This document shows positions 34,586 to 43,017 of a DNA stretch of 64,000 nucleotides, piece by piece. Source of the DNA: Hyphomonadaceae bacterium (GTDB lineage: Bacteria; Pseudomonadota; Alphaproteobacteria; Caulobacterales; Hyphomonadaceae); contig JALHLU010000002.1 of the NCBI GenBank assembly GCA_022844345.1, forward strand, positions 186,001 to 250,000, read 5' to 3'. The notes under the pieces were generated by a model. It was given only the letters and a program-made list of their open reading frames with translations. It was not told where the DNA came from and searched no databases. Both the position numbers and the translations under genes were made by a program. Position 1 is the first letter of the stretch. Each line of letters opens with the position of its first letter.

Positions 34586-35758
34586 ATGGCGTCAAGAATG
34601 CACAATCACGAGGCGTTTAAGGCAGACGAAGCGGCCGGCATCGTTGTTGCGGCCGGGTCCGGTTCGCGGCTTGGCGGGCATGTTCCCAAGCAGTTTCATA
34701 TGCTCGGCGGCAAGCCTGTCCTGCGGTGGAGCGTGGAAGCCATGCTGCGGTGCAATAAAATTGCCGAAGTCGTGGTGGTCGCCCCCTCCGGTTCGATGGC
34801 CGAAATCGCGGGTATGCTGCCGGCTGATGCGCGCGTCCGCATTGTCGCAGGCTCGCCTGTTTCGCGCACGGAGTCTGTCCGCAACGGCCTGGCGGCCCTC
34901 GCCGGCCGCCCGCCCCGCCACGTCCTGATCCACGACGCGGCCCGGCCCGGGCTTTCCGCCGCTGTGATCGAGGAATTGCTGGTGGCGCTGGAGGACGCCG
35001 ATGCTGCCGCCCCCGCCCTGCCCGTTACAGACGCACTCAAACGATCCGGCCCCACGCTTCAGTCGGTTGAGCGCGACGGTCTTGTCCGGGTCCAGACGCC
35101 CCAGGCGTTTCGCTGGGACGTGATCAACCGCGCCTACGCCTCAGCTACGGATGCGGCCGTTGACGACCTCGCGCTCGTTGAAGCCTCTGGCGCCAAAGTC
35201 GTGCTGACGCCTGGCCGCGCCGAACTCATGAAGATCACCTATCCGGAGGACCTCGCCGTGGCCGAGAAGCTCATTGCCAGCCCCGCCCTTCGCGTGGGGA
35301 GCGGCTTCGACGTCCATGGCTTCGAGCCCGGCGATGCGGTTGTACTCTGCGGAATCGCCATTCCGCACACGAAGAAACTGGAAGGCCATTCAGACGCCGA
35401 CGCCGCCTGGCACGCCCTCACCGACGCCATCCTCGGCGCGCTGGCGCTGGGCGATATCGGCGACCACTTCCCGCCATCGGACCCGCAATGGAAAGGCGCA
35501 GCGTCGATCCGATTCCTGCAACACGCCGTGAAGCTGGCCCATGATCGCGGCTACCACATCGCCAACGCCGACATCACCATCCTTGCCGAGCGCCCGAAAA
35601 TCGCTCCCCATCGCGAAGCCATGCGCATCGCAACCGCTGAAGCCATGAGCGTCCCAGCGGACGCCGTAAGCGTCAAAGCCACGACCACGGAAAAGCTCGG
35701 CTTCGTCGGCCGCGAGGAAGGTATCGCCGCTCAGGCGACAGTTTTGCTGTCACGCTAG
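34586..35758 (+). CDS. ispDF: Bifunctional IspD/IspF (isoprenoid MEP pathway)
   Basis: A 390-residue fusion that catalyses two non-consecutive MEP-pathway steps: CTP:2-C-methylerythritol-4-phosphate cytidylyltransferase (IspD) and MECDP synthase (IspF). The IspD half covers about residues 14-230, with VVAAGSGSRLGGHVPKQF, HDAARPGLS and QTPQAF. The IspF half covers about 234-390, with zinc ligands in GSGFDVHGFEPG (Asp, His), EGHSDADAAWHALTDA and the C-terminal VKATTTEKLGFVGR. The fusion is typical of Alphaproteobacteria. Start ATG 34586; an ATG at 34598 is also possible and neither has a clear Shine-Dalgarno site. CinA follows 57 bases later. Confidence 0.95.
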   Translation: MASRMHNHEAFKADEAAGIVVAAGSGSRLGGHVPKQFHMLGGKPVLRWSVEAMLRCNKIAEVVVVAPSGSMAEIAGMLPADARVRIVAGSPVSRTESVRNGLAALAGRPPRHVLIHDAARPGLSAAVIEELLVALEDADAAAPALPVTDALKRSGPTLQSVERDGLVRVQTPQAFRWDVINRAYASATDAAVDDLALVEASGAKVVLTPGRAELMKITYPEDLAVAEKLIASPALRVGSGFDVHGFEPGDAVVLCGIAIPHTKKLEGHSDADAAWHALTDAILGALALGDIGDHFPPSDPQWKGAASIRFLQHAVKLAHDRGYHIANADITILAERPKIAPHREAMRIATAEAMSVPADAVSVKATTTEKLGFVGREEGIAAQATVLLSR

Positions 35759-35815
35759 GCCCTTCCCTCGCGTGGATTGCGCAGGCAGTGTCGCTCCGAC
35801 CGGAGACGCCCGCCC

Positions 35816-36307
35816 ATGTTCGACGAACACCTCCTGATGCTCGCCCGTCTTACGCTCGATGAGGCGCAGCAGAAGCGCCTCAAGATCGCCACGGCCGAAA
35901 GCTGCACGGGCGGCCTGATCGCGGGCCTGCTCACCGAGATCCCGGGCTCGTCGGCCACGGTGGAGCGTGGTTTCATTGTCTATTCCAACAAGGCCAAGGA
36001 GGAGATGCTCGGCGTTCCCGGCGATCTCATCGCCGACATGGGCGCGGTGTCAGAGCCAGTCGCCCGCGCCATGGCCGAAGGGGCGCTGGAAGAATCCCGC
36101 GCCAATCTCGCCGTCGCAGTCACCGGTGTGGCCGGACCTGACGGCGGCACCGCGCTGAAGCCCGTCGGACTTGTCCACCTCGCCGTCGCGCGCGAGAACA
36201 AACCGGTCTTTCATCAGGCCATGCGTTTCGGCGATATCGGCCGCCACGCCATCCGCCGCGAAACCGTGGTCACCGCGCTCGACATGCTGCGCAAGATGAT
36301 GGCGTGA
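35816..36307 (+). CDS. CinA family protein (nicotinamide-nucleotide amidase PncC domain)
   Basis: A 163-residue stand-alone CinA C-terminal domain. It shows TAESCTGGLIAGLLTEIPGSS near residue 25, FIVYSNKAKEEMLGV and VAVTGVAGPDGGT. This matches the NMN deamidase (PncC) fold, which converts nicotinamide mononucleotide to nicotinate mononucleotide for NAD salvage. The N-terminal MoCF domain of full CinA is absent, the common short form. GGAGA lies about 10 bases before the ATG. It follows ispDF closely, an arrangement seen in related bacteria. Confidence 0.9.
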   Translation: MFDEHLLMLARLTLDEAQQKRLKIATAESCTGGLIAGLLTEIPGSSATVERGFIVYSNKAKEEMLGVPGDLIADMGAVSEPVARAMAEGALEESRANLAVAVTGVAGPDGGTALKPVGLVHLAVARENKPVFHQAMRFGDIGRHAIRRETVVTALDMLRKMMA

Positions 36308-36317
36308 CGCCGAACTC

Positions 36318-37097
36318 CTAGTAGCAATCCCGCGCCGAGAAATGGTCTGCGTCGGTCACGCGTCCGCTGATAGAGGTGAAGCCGATGCAGCGTCCGCCAT
36401 CGCGGCCGCGCTCGTAATACCACAGGTCCCACTGCTTGCCGGCGATGCGGATGTTACGCGCTTTCTCGAAGCCGGAATTCGCCAGTTCGCGCTTCGCCTG
36501 GTTGACGCTTAGGCCCGGCAGGTCGCGCGGGTGCACGCGCCCGCCGCCGCCCGAGACCGATCCGTTCGCGCAATCGTTCGCGCGGAACTTCTGCACGCCC
36601 GACACCGTCCCGCGATATGAGGTGAAGCCGATGCAGTCGCGGCCGCGCGAGTTGACCCACAGATCCCATTGCTGTCCGTCGATGCGCACATTGCGCTCGT
36701 TGGCGTATCCATAGGTGCGCAGATTGCGCTGGGCGTCGCCAACGCGCATGCCATACAGGTCATCCGGATTGAGCTTGCCACCGCCCGAGACGACACCGCA
36801 TTCTGCGGCATCGAAGCTGCGGAACTCCGTCACTCTCCCGCTTATCGAGGTAAACCCGACACACGCATCCCTCGCCCGCGGATTCGCCCACAGATCGTAC
36901 TGCCGGCCGCCGACATTGATGTTGCGCGCCTTGGAGTATCCGGCGCCCGACAACTGGGCCTTGGCGGCGTCAACCCGCAGCCCTTCGAGCCAATACCCAC
37001 CGCCATGGCGTGCATCGCCATAAGGTTGGGCAAGCGCAGGTGCGGACAGGGCCAAAGCGCTGGCGGCTGCGAAAACGGTGGCAATCAGCTTGTTCAT
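36318..37097 (-). CDS. Secreted protein of three tandem Cys-containing repeats, unknown function
   Basis: A 259-residue protein with a signal peptide (ALALSAPALAQ). The mature part is three tandem repeats of about 70-75 residues starting near residues 36, 113 and 185. Each repeat has a helix with the pattern GLxVxxAKxxLxxxGYxxARNI, a QWDLW or QYDLW strand, a basic RGRD turn with one Cys, the block CIGFTSxxGxV, and a final Cys in FxAxDC. Two Cys per repeat suggest one disulfide each. Gly/Ser-rich linkers (VSGGGG) separate the repeats. The helix pattern recalls PASTA-type modules, but the rest does not match. No function is recognised; a periplasmic binding role is a guess. Confidence 0.75.
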   Translation of the reverse strand: MNKLIATVFAAASALALSAPALAQPYGDARHGGGYWLEGLRVDAAKAQLSGAGYSKARNINVGGRQYDLWANPRARDACVGFTSISGRVTEFRSFDAAECGVVSGGGKLNPDDLYGMRVGDAQRNLRTYGYANERNVRIDGQQWDLWVNSRGRDCIGFTSYRGTVSGVQKFRANDCANGSVSGGGGRVHPRDLPGLSVNQAKRELANSGFEKARNIRIAGKQWDLWYYERGRDGGRCIGFTSISGRVTDADHFSARDCY

Positions 37098-37473
37098 CTT
37101 CCTTCACCCTTCAAGGGCAGCGGGCCCGGCGGACCCCGGCACACGTGGATCATGGCTTGGCGCGCATGAACGGGGGTTGATCAGGCCAGTCATGAAACGG
37201 CAGGTTTCGGAGGACGTTCCAGGCGTCCGGCGCCTTCATCCTGCCATCAAACCTCGTCGATCTATGCTGCCGGCAACCGCAAGAAGCCCACGAAATGGCG
37301 CACCTGATGAGTGTTTCGCTGCAGGTGCGGCCTCCCTGCTCCAACGGTCGGGTTGCGCTGTATTGGACTGAAATCGTGCATGGACCGTTGGCTGGCATCG
37401 GTTATGAATGCCGCGTCCATTCCGGTGTCGCCGGCTGGACGGTCGGCGAATGCAAGACAGGCTGGGTATCGTG
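37098..37473. other. Divergent intergenic stretch with a possible small ORF
   Basis: About 375 bases between the triple-repeat gene (minus) and a lipoprotein gene (plus). The left part shows no promoter or hairpin I can support; the right half contains the 59-codon ORF listed separately. Base composition is slightly less GC-biased than the neighbouring genes. Confidence 0.4.
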
Positions 37474-37474
37474 A
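37295..37474 (+). CDS. Candidate small ORF, 59 residues, coupled to the next lipoprotein gene
   Basis: ATG at 37295 (or ATG 37307) to a TGA at 37472-37474 that overlaps the ATG of the next gene as TGATG, a classic coupling arrangement. The peptide is hydrophilic with no signal sequence and has three Cys (RPPCSNGR, YECRVHSG, GECKTGW). GC at third positions is about two thirds by my count, lower than in neighbouring genes. The ribosome-binding site is weak. It may be a genuine small protein, the degraded tail of an older gene, or chance. Confidence 0.3.
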   Translation: MAHLMSVSLQVRPPCSNGRVALYWTEIVHGPLAGIGYECRVHSGVAGWTVGECKTGWVS

Positions 37475-38061
37475 TGAAGAGACTGGTTTTCGCTGTGGGT
37501 CTGCTCGCGCTTGGCGCGTGCGAAGGCACGCCCGAAGCGGTTCCGCCCAAGACACCGCTCTTTGTCACAGATGACTGCGCCTTGATCACGGCGATCGGCC
37601 GCGAACAGTACAAGCTCAGCCGCGATGACGCCCAGATGGCCCTTCGCCTGAACGGCGAGGATGGGCCCTGGTCGCCGGGGTGCGACTGGTCGGCCGCCGG
37701 ATTCAATCTGGTCGAAGTCCACGGTCCCGAAGGCGAAGCTGCAACCGCCAGCATGGACAAGCTGACCTTTTTCCGGCCGCGTTACGACATGCTCGGCGCG
37801 CTGGTTCGCACCGCGGTCTCCACCAAGGGCGAGACGTCCACCGCGCTTTGCCGTGTCGTGCACGGCGCCTCTGGCTGGACGCTGGATGGCTGCGGTCCCG
37901 ATCCCAAGCTCACCCGCCCTCGCCCCGCCCCGCCCAGCCCCGCCGACCAGACGCCGGAAGGCCGCGCGCCCGTTCCGCTTGACGCCCCGCCAGACGCACT
38001 GCGCGATGCCGTGATCCCCGGCCCCGATCCAGGCGCGCCTCCGGGACCGGGTCCGAACTGA
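37474..38061 (+). CDS. Predicted lipoprotein with Pro-rich tail, unknown function
   Basis: A 195-residue protein with a lipoprotein signal (MKRLVFAVGLLALGAC, acylated Cys16). The mature domain spans about residues 25-145 and contains four further Cys (DDCALITAIG, SPGCDWSAAG, ALCRVVHG, LDGCGPD), consistent with two disulfides. The last 50 residues are Pro/Asp/Gly-rich and probably disordered. The ATG at 37474 overlaps the stop of a possible small ORF. No family is recognised. Confidence 0.68.
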   Translation: MKRLVFAVGLLALGACEGTPEAVPPKTPLFVTDDCALITAIGREQYKLSRDDAQMALRLNGEDGPWSPGCDWSAAGFNLVEVHGPEGEAATASMDKLTFFRPRYDMLGALVRTAVSTKGETSTALCRVVHGASGWTLDGCGPDPKLTRPRPAPPSPADQTPEGRAPVPLDAPPDALRDAVIPGPDPGAPPGPGPN

Positions 38062-38077
38062 TCGACCGCGCCCGCGA

Positions 38078-38533
38078 TCAAGCCGCCGTGGAGACGTAAC
38101 GCCGGCCGGCTTCCTTCACGAACGCGTCGATCACGCGGCCGACCGCATAGGTCTTGTTGGCGTCGGCCAGGGCCTGCAGCACGAAGTTCCGGAACTCGAA
38201 CTCGATCGAGAAGTCTACGCGCGCCAGACTTCCGGCCGCCTCAATCCTCCAATTGTTGCGCAGCTTCCGGAACGGGCCACGCACCAGCGAAACGTCGATA
38301 GCGAACTCGCGCCGGCGCGCATCCACATCTGTGACGAAGGTCTCGCTGAATCCCTTGAAGCCAACGCTGGCCTCGGCGCGGCACAGGATGCGGCCGTCGT
38401 CTTCCCTGCGGTCGGAGACCTTCAGCGCTTTTATCCAGGGCAGGAATTCGGGGTACCGCGCGATGTCCGACGCCAGATCGAAGAGGTCTTCCGGCCGGTA
38501 CGGCAGCATAAGCGTTTCGCGATGGGTGCTCAC
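38078..38533 (-). CDS. RatA/COQ10-type ubiquinone-binding START-domain protein
   Basis: A 151-residue SRPBCC (START-like) protein. The RatA/Coq10 pattern is visible: an N-terminal YRPEDLFDLASDIARYPEFLPW block, GFKGFSETFVTDV in the middle, and VDFSIEFEFRNFVLQ near the end. Coq10 proteins bind ubiquinone and support respiratory electron transfer; RatA of E. coli was described as a ribosome-associated toxin, but in Alphaproteobacteria the Coq10 role is more likely. The start is GTG at 38533; an ATG eight codons later is an alternative. It lies 9 bases downstream of lipA. Confidence 0.88.
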   Translation of the reverse strand: MSTHRETLMLPYRPEDLFDLASDIARYPEFLPWIKALKVSDRREDDGRILCRAEASVGFKGFSETFVTDVDARRREFAIDVSLVRGPFRKLRNNWRIEAAGSLARVDFSIEFEFRNFVLQALADANKTYAVGRVIDAFVKEAGRRYVSTAA

Positions 38534-38542
38534 GCCCTGGTC

Positions 38543-39505
38543 CTACTGTGTAGCCAGCTTCGCCTCGCGCGCTGCGCGCAGCTTCGCGAAGTCCTCGTCG
38601 GCGTGATAGCTCGAACGTGTCAGCGGCGAGGCCGACACCAGCAGGAAGCCCTTGGACTTCGCGATCGTCTCCAGCGTCGCAAACTCTTCCGGCGTCACGA
38701 ATCGATCAACCGCCGCATGCTTTCGCGTCGGTTGCAGGTACTGGCCGATAGTCAGGAAATCGACGCCGGCTGAACGCATGTCGTCCATCACCTGCATCAC
38801 TTCCTCCTTGCTCTCGCCAAGTCCAACCATGAGTCCGGACTTTGTGAACTGCGGCGGGTCGCGCTCCTTCACCCGCTCCAGCAGGCGAAGCGAGTGATAG
38901 TAGCGCGAGCCGGGCCTGATGCTGAGATAGAGACGCGGCACGGTTTCGAGGTTGTGGTTGAACACGTCGGGCTTCGCATCGATCACGATGTTGGCCGCAT
39001 CGCCCTTGCGGAGGAAGTCCGGAGTCAGGATCTCAATGGTCGCCTTGGGCGCCGCCGCGCGGATCGCGCGCACCACAGCCGCGAAATGCTCCGCCCCGCC
39101 ATCAGCCAGGTCATCGCGATCCACTGAGGTAATAACGACATGGCCGAGCCCCATCGCCGCCACTGTCTCGCCCACCCGGCGCGGCTCATCCGCATCCAGC
39201 GGCGCCGGAAGCCCCGTGCGCACATTGCAGAATGAGCAGGCGCGCGTGCACGTATCGCCCATGATCATCAGGGTGGCGTGCTTCTTGGTCCAGCACTCGC
39301 CGATATTGGGGCAGCTGGCCTCCTCGCACACGGTCACCAGTTTCGCGTCCCGCACGAGCTGGCGCGTTTCAAGGTACCCTGCGCTGGTCGGGGCCTTGAC
39401 CCGAATCCATGGCGGCTTCCGGAGGAGCGGGGTGTCTTCCCGCCCCTCTTTCTCCGGGTGACGGGGGCGCTCCCCCTTGTCTTTATGGTCCAATAGCGTG
39501 GGCAT
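38543..39505 (-). CDS. lipA: Lipoyl synthase LipA
   Basis: A 320-residue radical-SAM enzyme that inserts two sulfur atoms into octanoyl groups to make lipoyl cofactors, needed by the nearby pyruvate dehydrogenase. Both iron-sulfur sites are present: the auxiliary cluster [12 protein letters not shown] near residue 60 and the radical-SAM CTRACSFC near 86. The C-terminal [10 protein letters not shown] supplies the serine ligand of the auxiliary cluster. Length is normal. It is followed by the RatA/Coq10 gene in one operon and is separated from the pdh genes by an inserted acyl-ACP synthetase. Confidence 0.96.
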   Translation of the reverse strand: MPTLLDHKDKGERPRHPEKEGREDTPLLRKPPWIRVKAPTSAGYLETRQLVRDAKLVTVCEEASCPNIGECWTKKHATLMIMGDTCTRACSFCNVRTGLPAPLDADEPRRVGETVAAMGLGHVVITSVDRDDLADGGAEHFAAVVRAIRAAAPKATIEILTPDFLRKGDAANIVIDAKPDVFNHNLETVPRLYLSIRPGSRYYHSLRLLERVKERDPPQFTKSGLMVGLGESKEEVMQVMDDMRSAGVDFLTIGQYLQPTRKHAAVDRFVTPEEFATLETIAKSKGFLLVSASPLTRSSYHADEDFAKLRAAREAKLATQ

Positions 39506-39569
39506 GGGCCCCTGTTACCTCGGTTTGCCGCACTGCGAAATGCGGTTCGCTGGCTATGTCTTTGAGCGT

Positions 39570-39597
39570 TTGTGCTTTCTGGGCCACCGTCTATATT
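39570..39597 (+). promoter_or_regulatory. Possible sigma-70 promoter of the acyl-ACP synthetase gene
   Basis: TTGTGC (39570-39575) and TATATT (39592-39597) with a 16-base spacer lie 52 bases upstream of the ATG at 39649. The -10 is a good match, the -35 moderate. Confidence 0.4.
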
Positions 39598-39648
39598 ACC
39601 GGCAATAAATAATAGAGCGCTGATGGGCGCCACAGGGAGGTTTACCAG

Positions 39649-41244
39649 ATGGCGTCACTGCGATCCGCCTACGATCCCCGCCATGCCGAGACCGGCGTGT
39701 TCACCGCCCTGCTGGCGGCGCGCAAGGAATACGGGGGCAAGAAGATCGTCCTGCACGATGCGGACGACCGGAAACTTTCCTACGACGATATCATCCGCGC
39801 CGCCTTCGCGCTGGGGTCCGCCCTCAAGAAGGGCACGCGCAAAGGCGAAGCCGTCGGCGTCATGCTGCCGACCGGCGCCGGCGCCGTCATCACCTTCTTT
39901 GCTGTGAACGCCTATGGCCGCGTCCCGGCCATGCTGAACTTCTCTGCCGGCGCCCGGAACGTTCGCGCTGCGCTGAAAGCCGCCCAGGTCAATCGCATCA
40001 TCACTGCCCATGCCTTCATCGAGAAGGCCGAGCTCCATGAACTGGTGGGCGAACTGAAGTCGGATGCCGAGTTCATCTATCTCGAAGATGTGCGCGCTGC
40101 TCTCGGCGCCGGACAGAAAGCTGCCGGCGCCCTTGGGCCGATGGCGCCGTGGATGTTCACCTCATCCCCAAATCCGGGCGACCCCGCCGTGATCCTCTTC
40201 ACCTCCGGCACCGAGGGCGATCCCAAAGGCGTCGCCCTGTCCCATCGCAATATCGTCGCCAACGTTCACCAGATCCTGGCGCACGTGCCTGAAGCCCTGG
40301 GCCTGGACGACGTGCTGTTCAATCCGCTGCCAACCTTCCACTGCTTCGGCCTCACCGCCGGCGCGTTGTTGCCCCTGCTTGGCGGCATGAAGTCGGTGCT
40401 GCATCCGTCTCCGCTGCAGACAAAGATCATTCCCAAGCGCGTGGAAGAAACGGGCGCGACGATCCTGTTCGCAACGGATACGTTCCTCAATCAATATATT
40501 CGCGCCTGTCAGGGCAATGAGTTGGGCAAACTCCGCTTCGCTGTCTGCGGCGCAGAGCGTGTCCGCGACGAGACGCGCCAACTGGTTCGCCGCCGTTTCA
40601 ATGTCGAACTCCTGGAGGGCTACGGCGTTACTGAAGCCTCGCCTGTGGTCGCCGTGAACCAGCCTGGCGACAACCGCCCCGGCACTGTTGGCCGCATGCT
40701 GCCCGGCATCGAGGCGAAGTTCGAGGCCGTGCCGGGGATCAACAACGGAGGCCGGATGCTCGTCCGCGGCCCCAACGTCATGCTGGGCTACATCTCTTCA
40801 GCACGCCCGGGCGAGATCCAACCGCTTCCCGAAGGCTGGCACGACACCGGCGACGTTGTCAGCCAGGAGGAAGGTGGGGCGATTGCGATCAAAGGCCGCC
40901 TCAAGCGCTTCGCCAAGATCGGCGGCGAGATGGTGTCGCTTGCTGTAGCAGAGAACTGCGCCTCAACGCTCTGGCGCGACCATGATCACGCCGCCGCCGT
41001 CCTGCCGGACAAGCGCAAGGGCGAGCAGATCGTGCTGCTCACGACTTTCCCGAAGGCCGATCGCAGCGATCTGCAACGTTGGGCCCAGGACCACGGCGTC
41101 AACGAACTGTCCCTGCCCCGCAAAATCTTCCAGGTGAAGGCAATCCCCGTCCTCGGCACCGGCAAGATGGACATCGGCGCTGTGCAGAAGCTCGCCGCCG
41201 ATCTTGCCGCTGGCGTTGAGGCAGGAGCGCAAGCGGCGGAGTAG
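39649..41244 (+). CDS. AMP-dependent acyl-ACP/acyl-CoA synthetase, Aas-like
   Basis: A 531-residue ANL-superfamily enzyme. Motifs are ILFTSGTEGDPKGVALSHRN near residue 183, FHCFGLTAG, LEGYGVTEASPVVAVNQPGDN near 325, WHDTGDVV near 400 and the A10 lysine in VLGTGKMDIG. The GYGVTEASPVVAVN segment and the RMLPGIEAKFEAVPGI block resemble the synthetase half of Aas (acyl-ACP synthetase / 2-acyl-GPE acyltransferase). The PlsC acyltransferase half of Aas is absent. It may recycle fatty acids onto ACP or CoA. The ATG at 39649 is preceded by GGGAGG. It interrupts the usual lpd-lipA neighbourhood and is convergent with lpd. Confidence 0.82.
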   Translation: MASLRSAYDPRHAETGVFTALLAARKEYGGKKIVLHDADDRKLSYDDIIRAAFALGSALKKGTRKGEAVGVMLPTGAGAVITFFAVNAYGRVPAMLNFSAGARNVRAALKAAQVNRIITAHAFIEKAELHELVGELKSDAEFIYLEDVRAALGAGQKAAGALGPMAPWMFTSSPNPGDPAVILFTSGTEGDPKGVALSHRNIVANVHQILAHVPEALGLDDVLFNPLPTFHCFGLTAGALLPLLGGMKSVLHPSPLQTKIIPKRVEETGATILFATDTFLNQYIRACQGNELGKLRFAVCGAERVRDETRQLVRRRFNVELLEGYGVTEASPVVAVNQPGDNRPGTVGRMLPGIEAKFEAVPGINNGGRMLVRGPNVMLGYISSARPGEIQPLPEGWHDTGDVVSQEEGGAIAIKGRLKRFAKIGGEMVSLAVAENCASTLWRDHDHAAAVLPDKRKGEQIVLLTTFPKADRSDLQRWAQDHGVNELSLPRKIFQVKAIPVLGTGKMDIGAVQKLAADLAAGVEAGAQAAE

Positions 41245-41246
41245 GA

Positions 41247-41268
41247 CTGCCGGCCTCCCGCCCGGCAG
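41247..41268. other. GC-rich hairpin between convergent genes
   Basis: CTGCCGG and CCGGCAG form a 7-bp stem with an 8-base loop just past the acyl-ACP synthetase stop. No T tract follows, so it may be a weak terminator or an mRNA 3'-end structure. Confidence 0.35.
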
Positions 41269-41352
41269 CGCGTCGCAAGCGATGCGATCGGTCAACATCT
41301 GCATTCGCTGTTGCCGAGCAATGCCAGGCAGGCGCGCGGCGGTTCAGAGAGA

Positions 41353-42768
41353 TCAGATATGCAGCGGCCGCCCATAAGCGGCGAGAACACTCTCGTGCAT
41401 CATCTCACTCAGCGTCGGGTGCGGGAACACCGTCTCCATCAGTTCCGCTTCGGTCAGCTCGCCCTGCCGCGCTATGCAATAGCCTTGGATCAGCTCCGTC
41501 ACGCCCTCGCCCGCCATGTGCGCGCCGAGCAATTCGCCCGAGTCCGCATCGAAGATCGTCTTCACGATGCCTTCGGGTTCGCCCAGCGCGATGGCCTTGC
41601 CGTTGCCGATGAACGGAAACTTGCCGACCTTGAGCTTGCGCCCTGTCTTCTTCGCGGCCTCTTCGGTCATGCCGACTGAAGCAACCTGCGGATGCGAATA
41701 GGTGCAGCCCGGCACATTCCACGGATCGAACTTGTGCTTCGGCGTCTGCCCCGCGATCCCCTCGACCACGATCACGCCCTCATGCATCGCCTTGTGCGCC
41801 AGCCAGGGCGGCCCGGTGACATCGCCGATCGCATAGAGCCCCGGCACATTCGTCTTGCCGAATCCATCGACCACGATGTGCGTCTTCTCCACCTTCACGC
41901 CCAATGCCTCGAGCCCGATGTTCTCGACATTGCCGACAATGCCGATGGCGAGGATCACCTTGTCCGCCTTCAGCGTCTGCGCGCCGTCCTTGGCCGTGAT
42001 CTCCGCCGTCGCCACGCCCTTGTCCACCTTCAGCGACTTTACCTGCGCCGAGGTCAGGAATTTGATCCCCTGCCTACCGAGCTGCTTCAGCATGAAGGCG
42101 GAAATCTCCGCATCCTCCACAGGCAGGATGCGATCCAGCGCCTCCACCACCGTCACTTCCGCGCCCATGGTGCGATAGAAGCTCGCAAACTCGATCCCGA
42201 TGGCGCCCGAGCCGATCACCAGCAGGGTCTTCGGCATCTCGGTCGGAACCATCGCCTCGCGATACGCCCACACCGTCTTGCCATCCACCTTCAGCCCGAT
42301 ATCCGGAATCTCCCGCGCCCGCGCGCCCGTCGCCAGCATCACATGCTTGCCGGTGTATGTCCCCTCGCCCTTCCCCTTCTCGACGATCACCTTCGGCGCG
42401 CCTGCGCCCTTCTCCAGCCGCGCTGTTCCCACCAGCACATCGATCTTGTGCTTCTTCATCAGGAACGTCACGCCATTGGAAAGCTGCTGCGCCACGCCGC
42501 GCGAGCGCTTCACCACCGCATCCAGCATCACCTTCGGGTTCTCGACCGAGAGCCCATAGTCCTTCGCATGCGTGATGAGATGAAACACCTCGCTCGACCG
42601 CAGCAGCGCCTTGGTCGGAATGCATCCCCAGTTGAGACAGATGCCGCCCAGCTCGGCGCGCTCCACAATCGCAGTCTTCATCCCGAGCTGCGACGCGCGG
42701 ATCGCGGCGACGTATCCGCCGGGCCCGGAGCCGATGATGATGAGGTCGTAGGTTTTGGCGTCAGCCAT
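41353..42768 (-). CDS. lpd: Dihydrolipoyl dehydrogenase (E3)
   Basis: A 471-residue flavoprotein that re-oxidises the lipoyl groups of the pyruvate dehydrogenase complex with NAD+. The N-terminal FAD motif is IIGSGPGGYVAAI and the redox disulfide lies in GGICLNWGCIPTK (Cys45, Cys50 approx.). The NAD motif is LVIGSGAIGIEFASF, and the C-terminal active-site His-Glu lies in PHPTLSEMMHE. The gene directly abuts the 82-residue membrane-protein gene upstream and is the last gene of the pdh operon. Confidence 0.95.
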   Translation of the reverse strand: MADAKTYDLIIIGSGPGGYVAAIRASQLGMKTAIVERAELGGICLNWGCIPTKALLRSSEVFHLITHAKDYGLSVENPKVMLDAVVKRSRGVAQQLSNGVTFLMKKHKIDVLVGTARLEKGAGAPKVIVEKGKGEGTYTGKHVMLATGARAREIPDIGLKVDGKTVWAYREAMVPTEMPKTLLVIGSGAIGIEFASFYRTMGAEVTVVEALDRILPVEDAEISAFMLKQLGRQGIKFLTSAQVKSLKVDKGVATAEITAKDGAQTLKADKVILAIGIVGNVENIGLEALGVKVEKTHIVVDGFGKTNVPGLYAIGDVTGPPWLAHKAMHEGVIVVEGIAGQTPKHKFDPWNVPGCTYSHPQVASVGMTEEAAKKTGRKLKVGKFPFIGNGKAIALGEPEGIVKTIFDADSGELLGAHMAGEGVTELIQGYCIARQGELTEAELMETVFPHPTLSEMMHESVLAAYGRPLHI

Positions 42769-43017
42769 TTACAGGTCCCGATCCTTGTCCGAAATGCCAA
42801 TCCGCAATTTCAGACCTTTTCGAAGAGTCTCAGGGAGATTTCTGAAGTACTCTGGCCCCAACTTGATCAGGCCATAGAGACCGAACGCCAGAAAGAGCGG
42901 CATGATTAGCACGAAGCGGATCATGACCTCGCGTGAGTCTGCAGACCCCGACATCCACAACCCTCCGCCCACGCACGCGATAAGCAACACGAGTGAGACT
43001 GGTGTAACGGGGATCAC
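42769..43017 (-). CDS. Small two-TM membrane protein inside the pdh operon, unknown
   Basis: An 82-residue protein with two hydrophobic segments (about residues 5-23 and 33-52) and a basic C-terminus ([17 protein letters not shown]). It starts with GTG overlapping the pdhC stop by four bases (GTGA) and ends directly before the lpd ATG. It is therefore certain to be co-transcribed with the pyruvate dehydrogenase genes and translationally coupled. No family is recognised. It might link the complex to the membrane, but that is speculation. Confidence 0.7.
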   Translation of the reverse strand: MIPVTPVSLVLLIACVGGGLWMSGSADSREVMIRFVLIMPLFLAFGLYGLIKLGPEYFRNLPETLRKGLKLRIGISDKDRDL

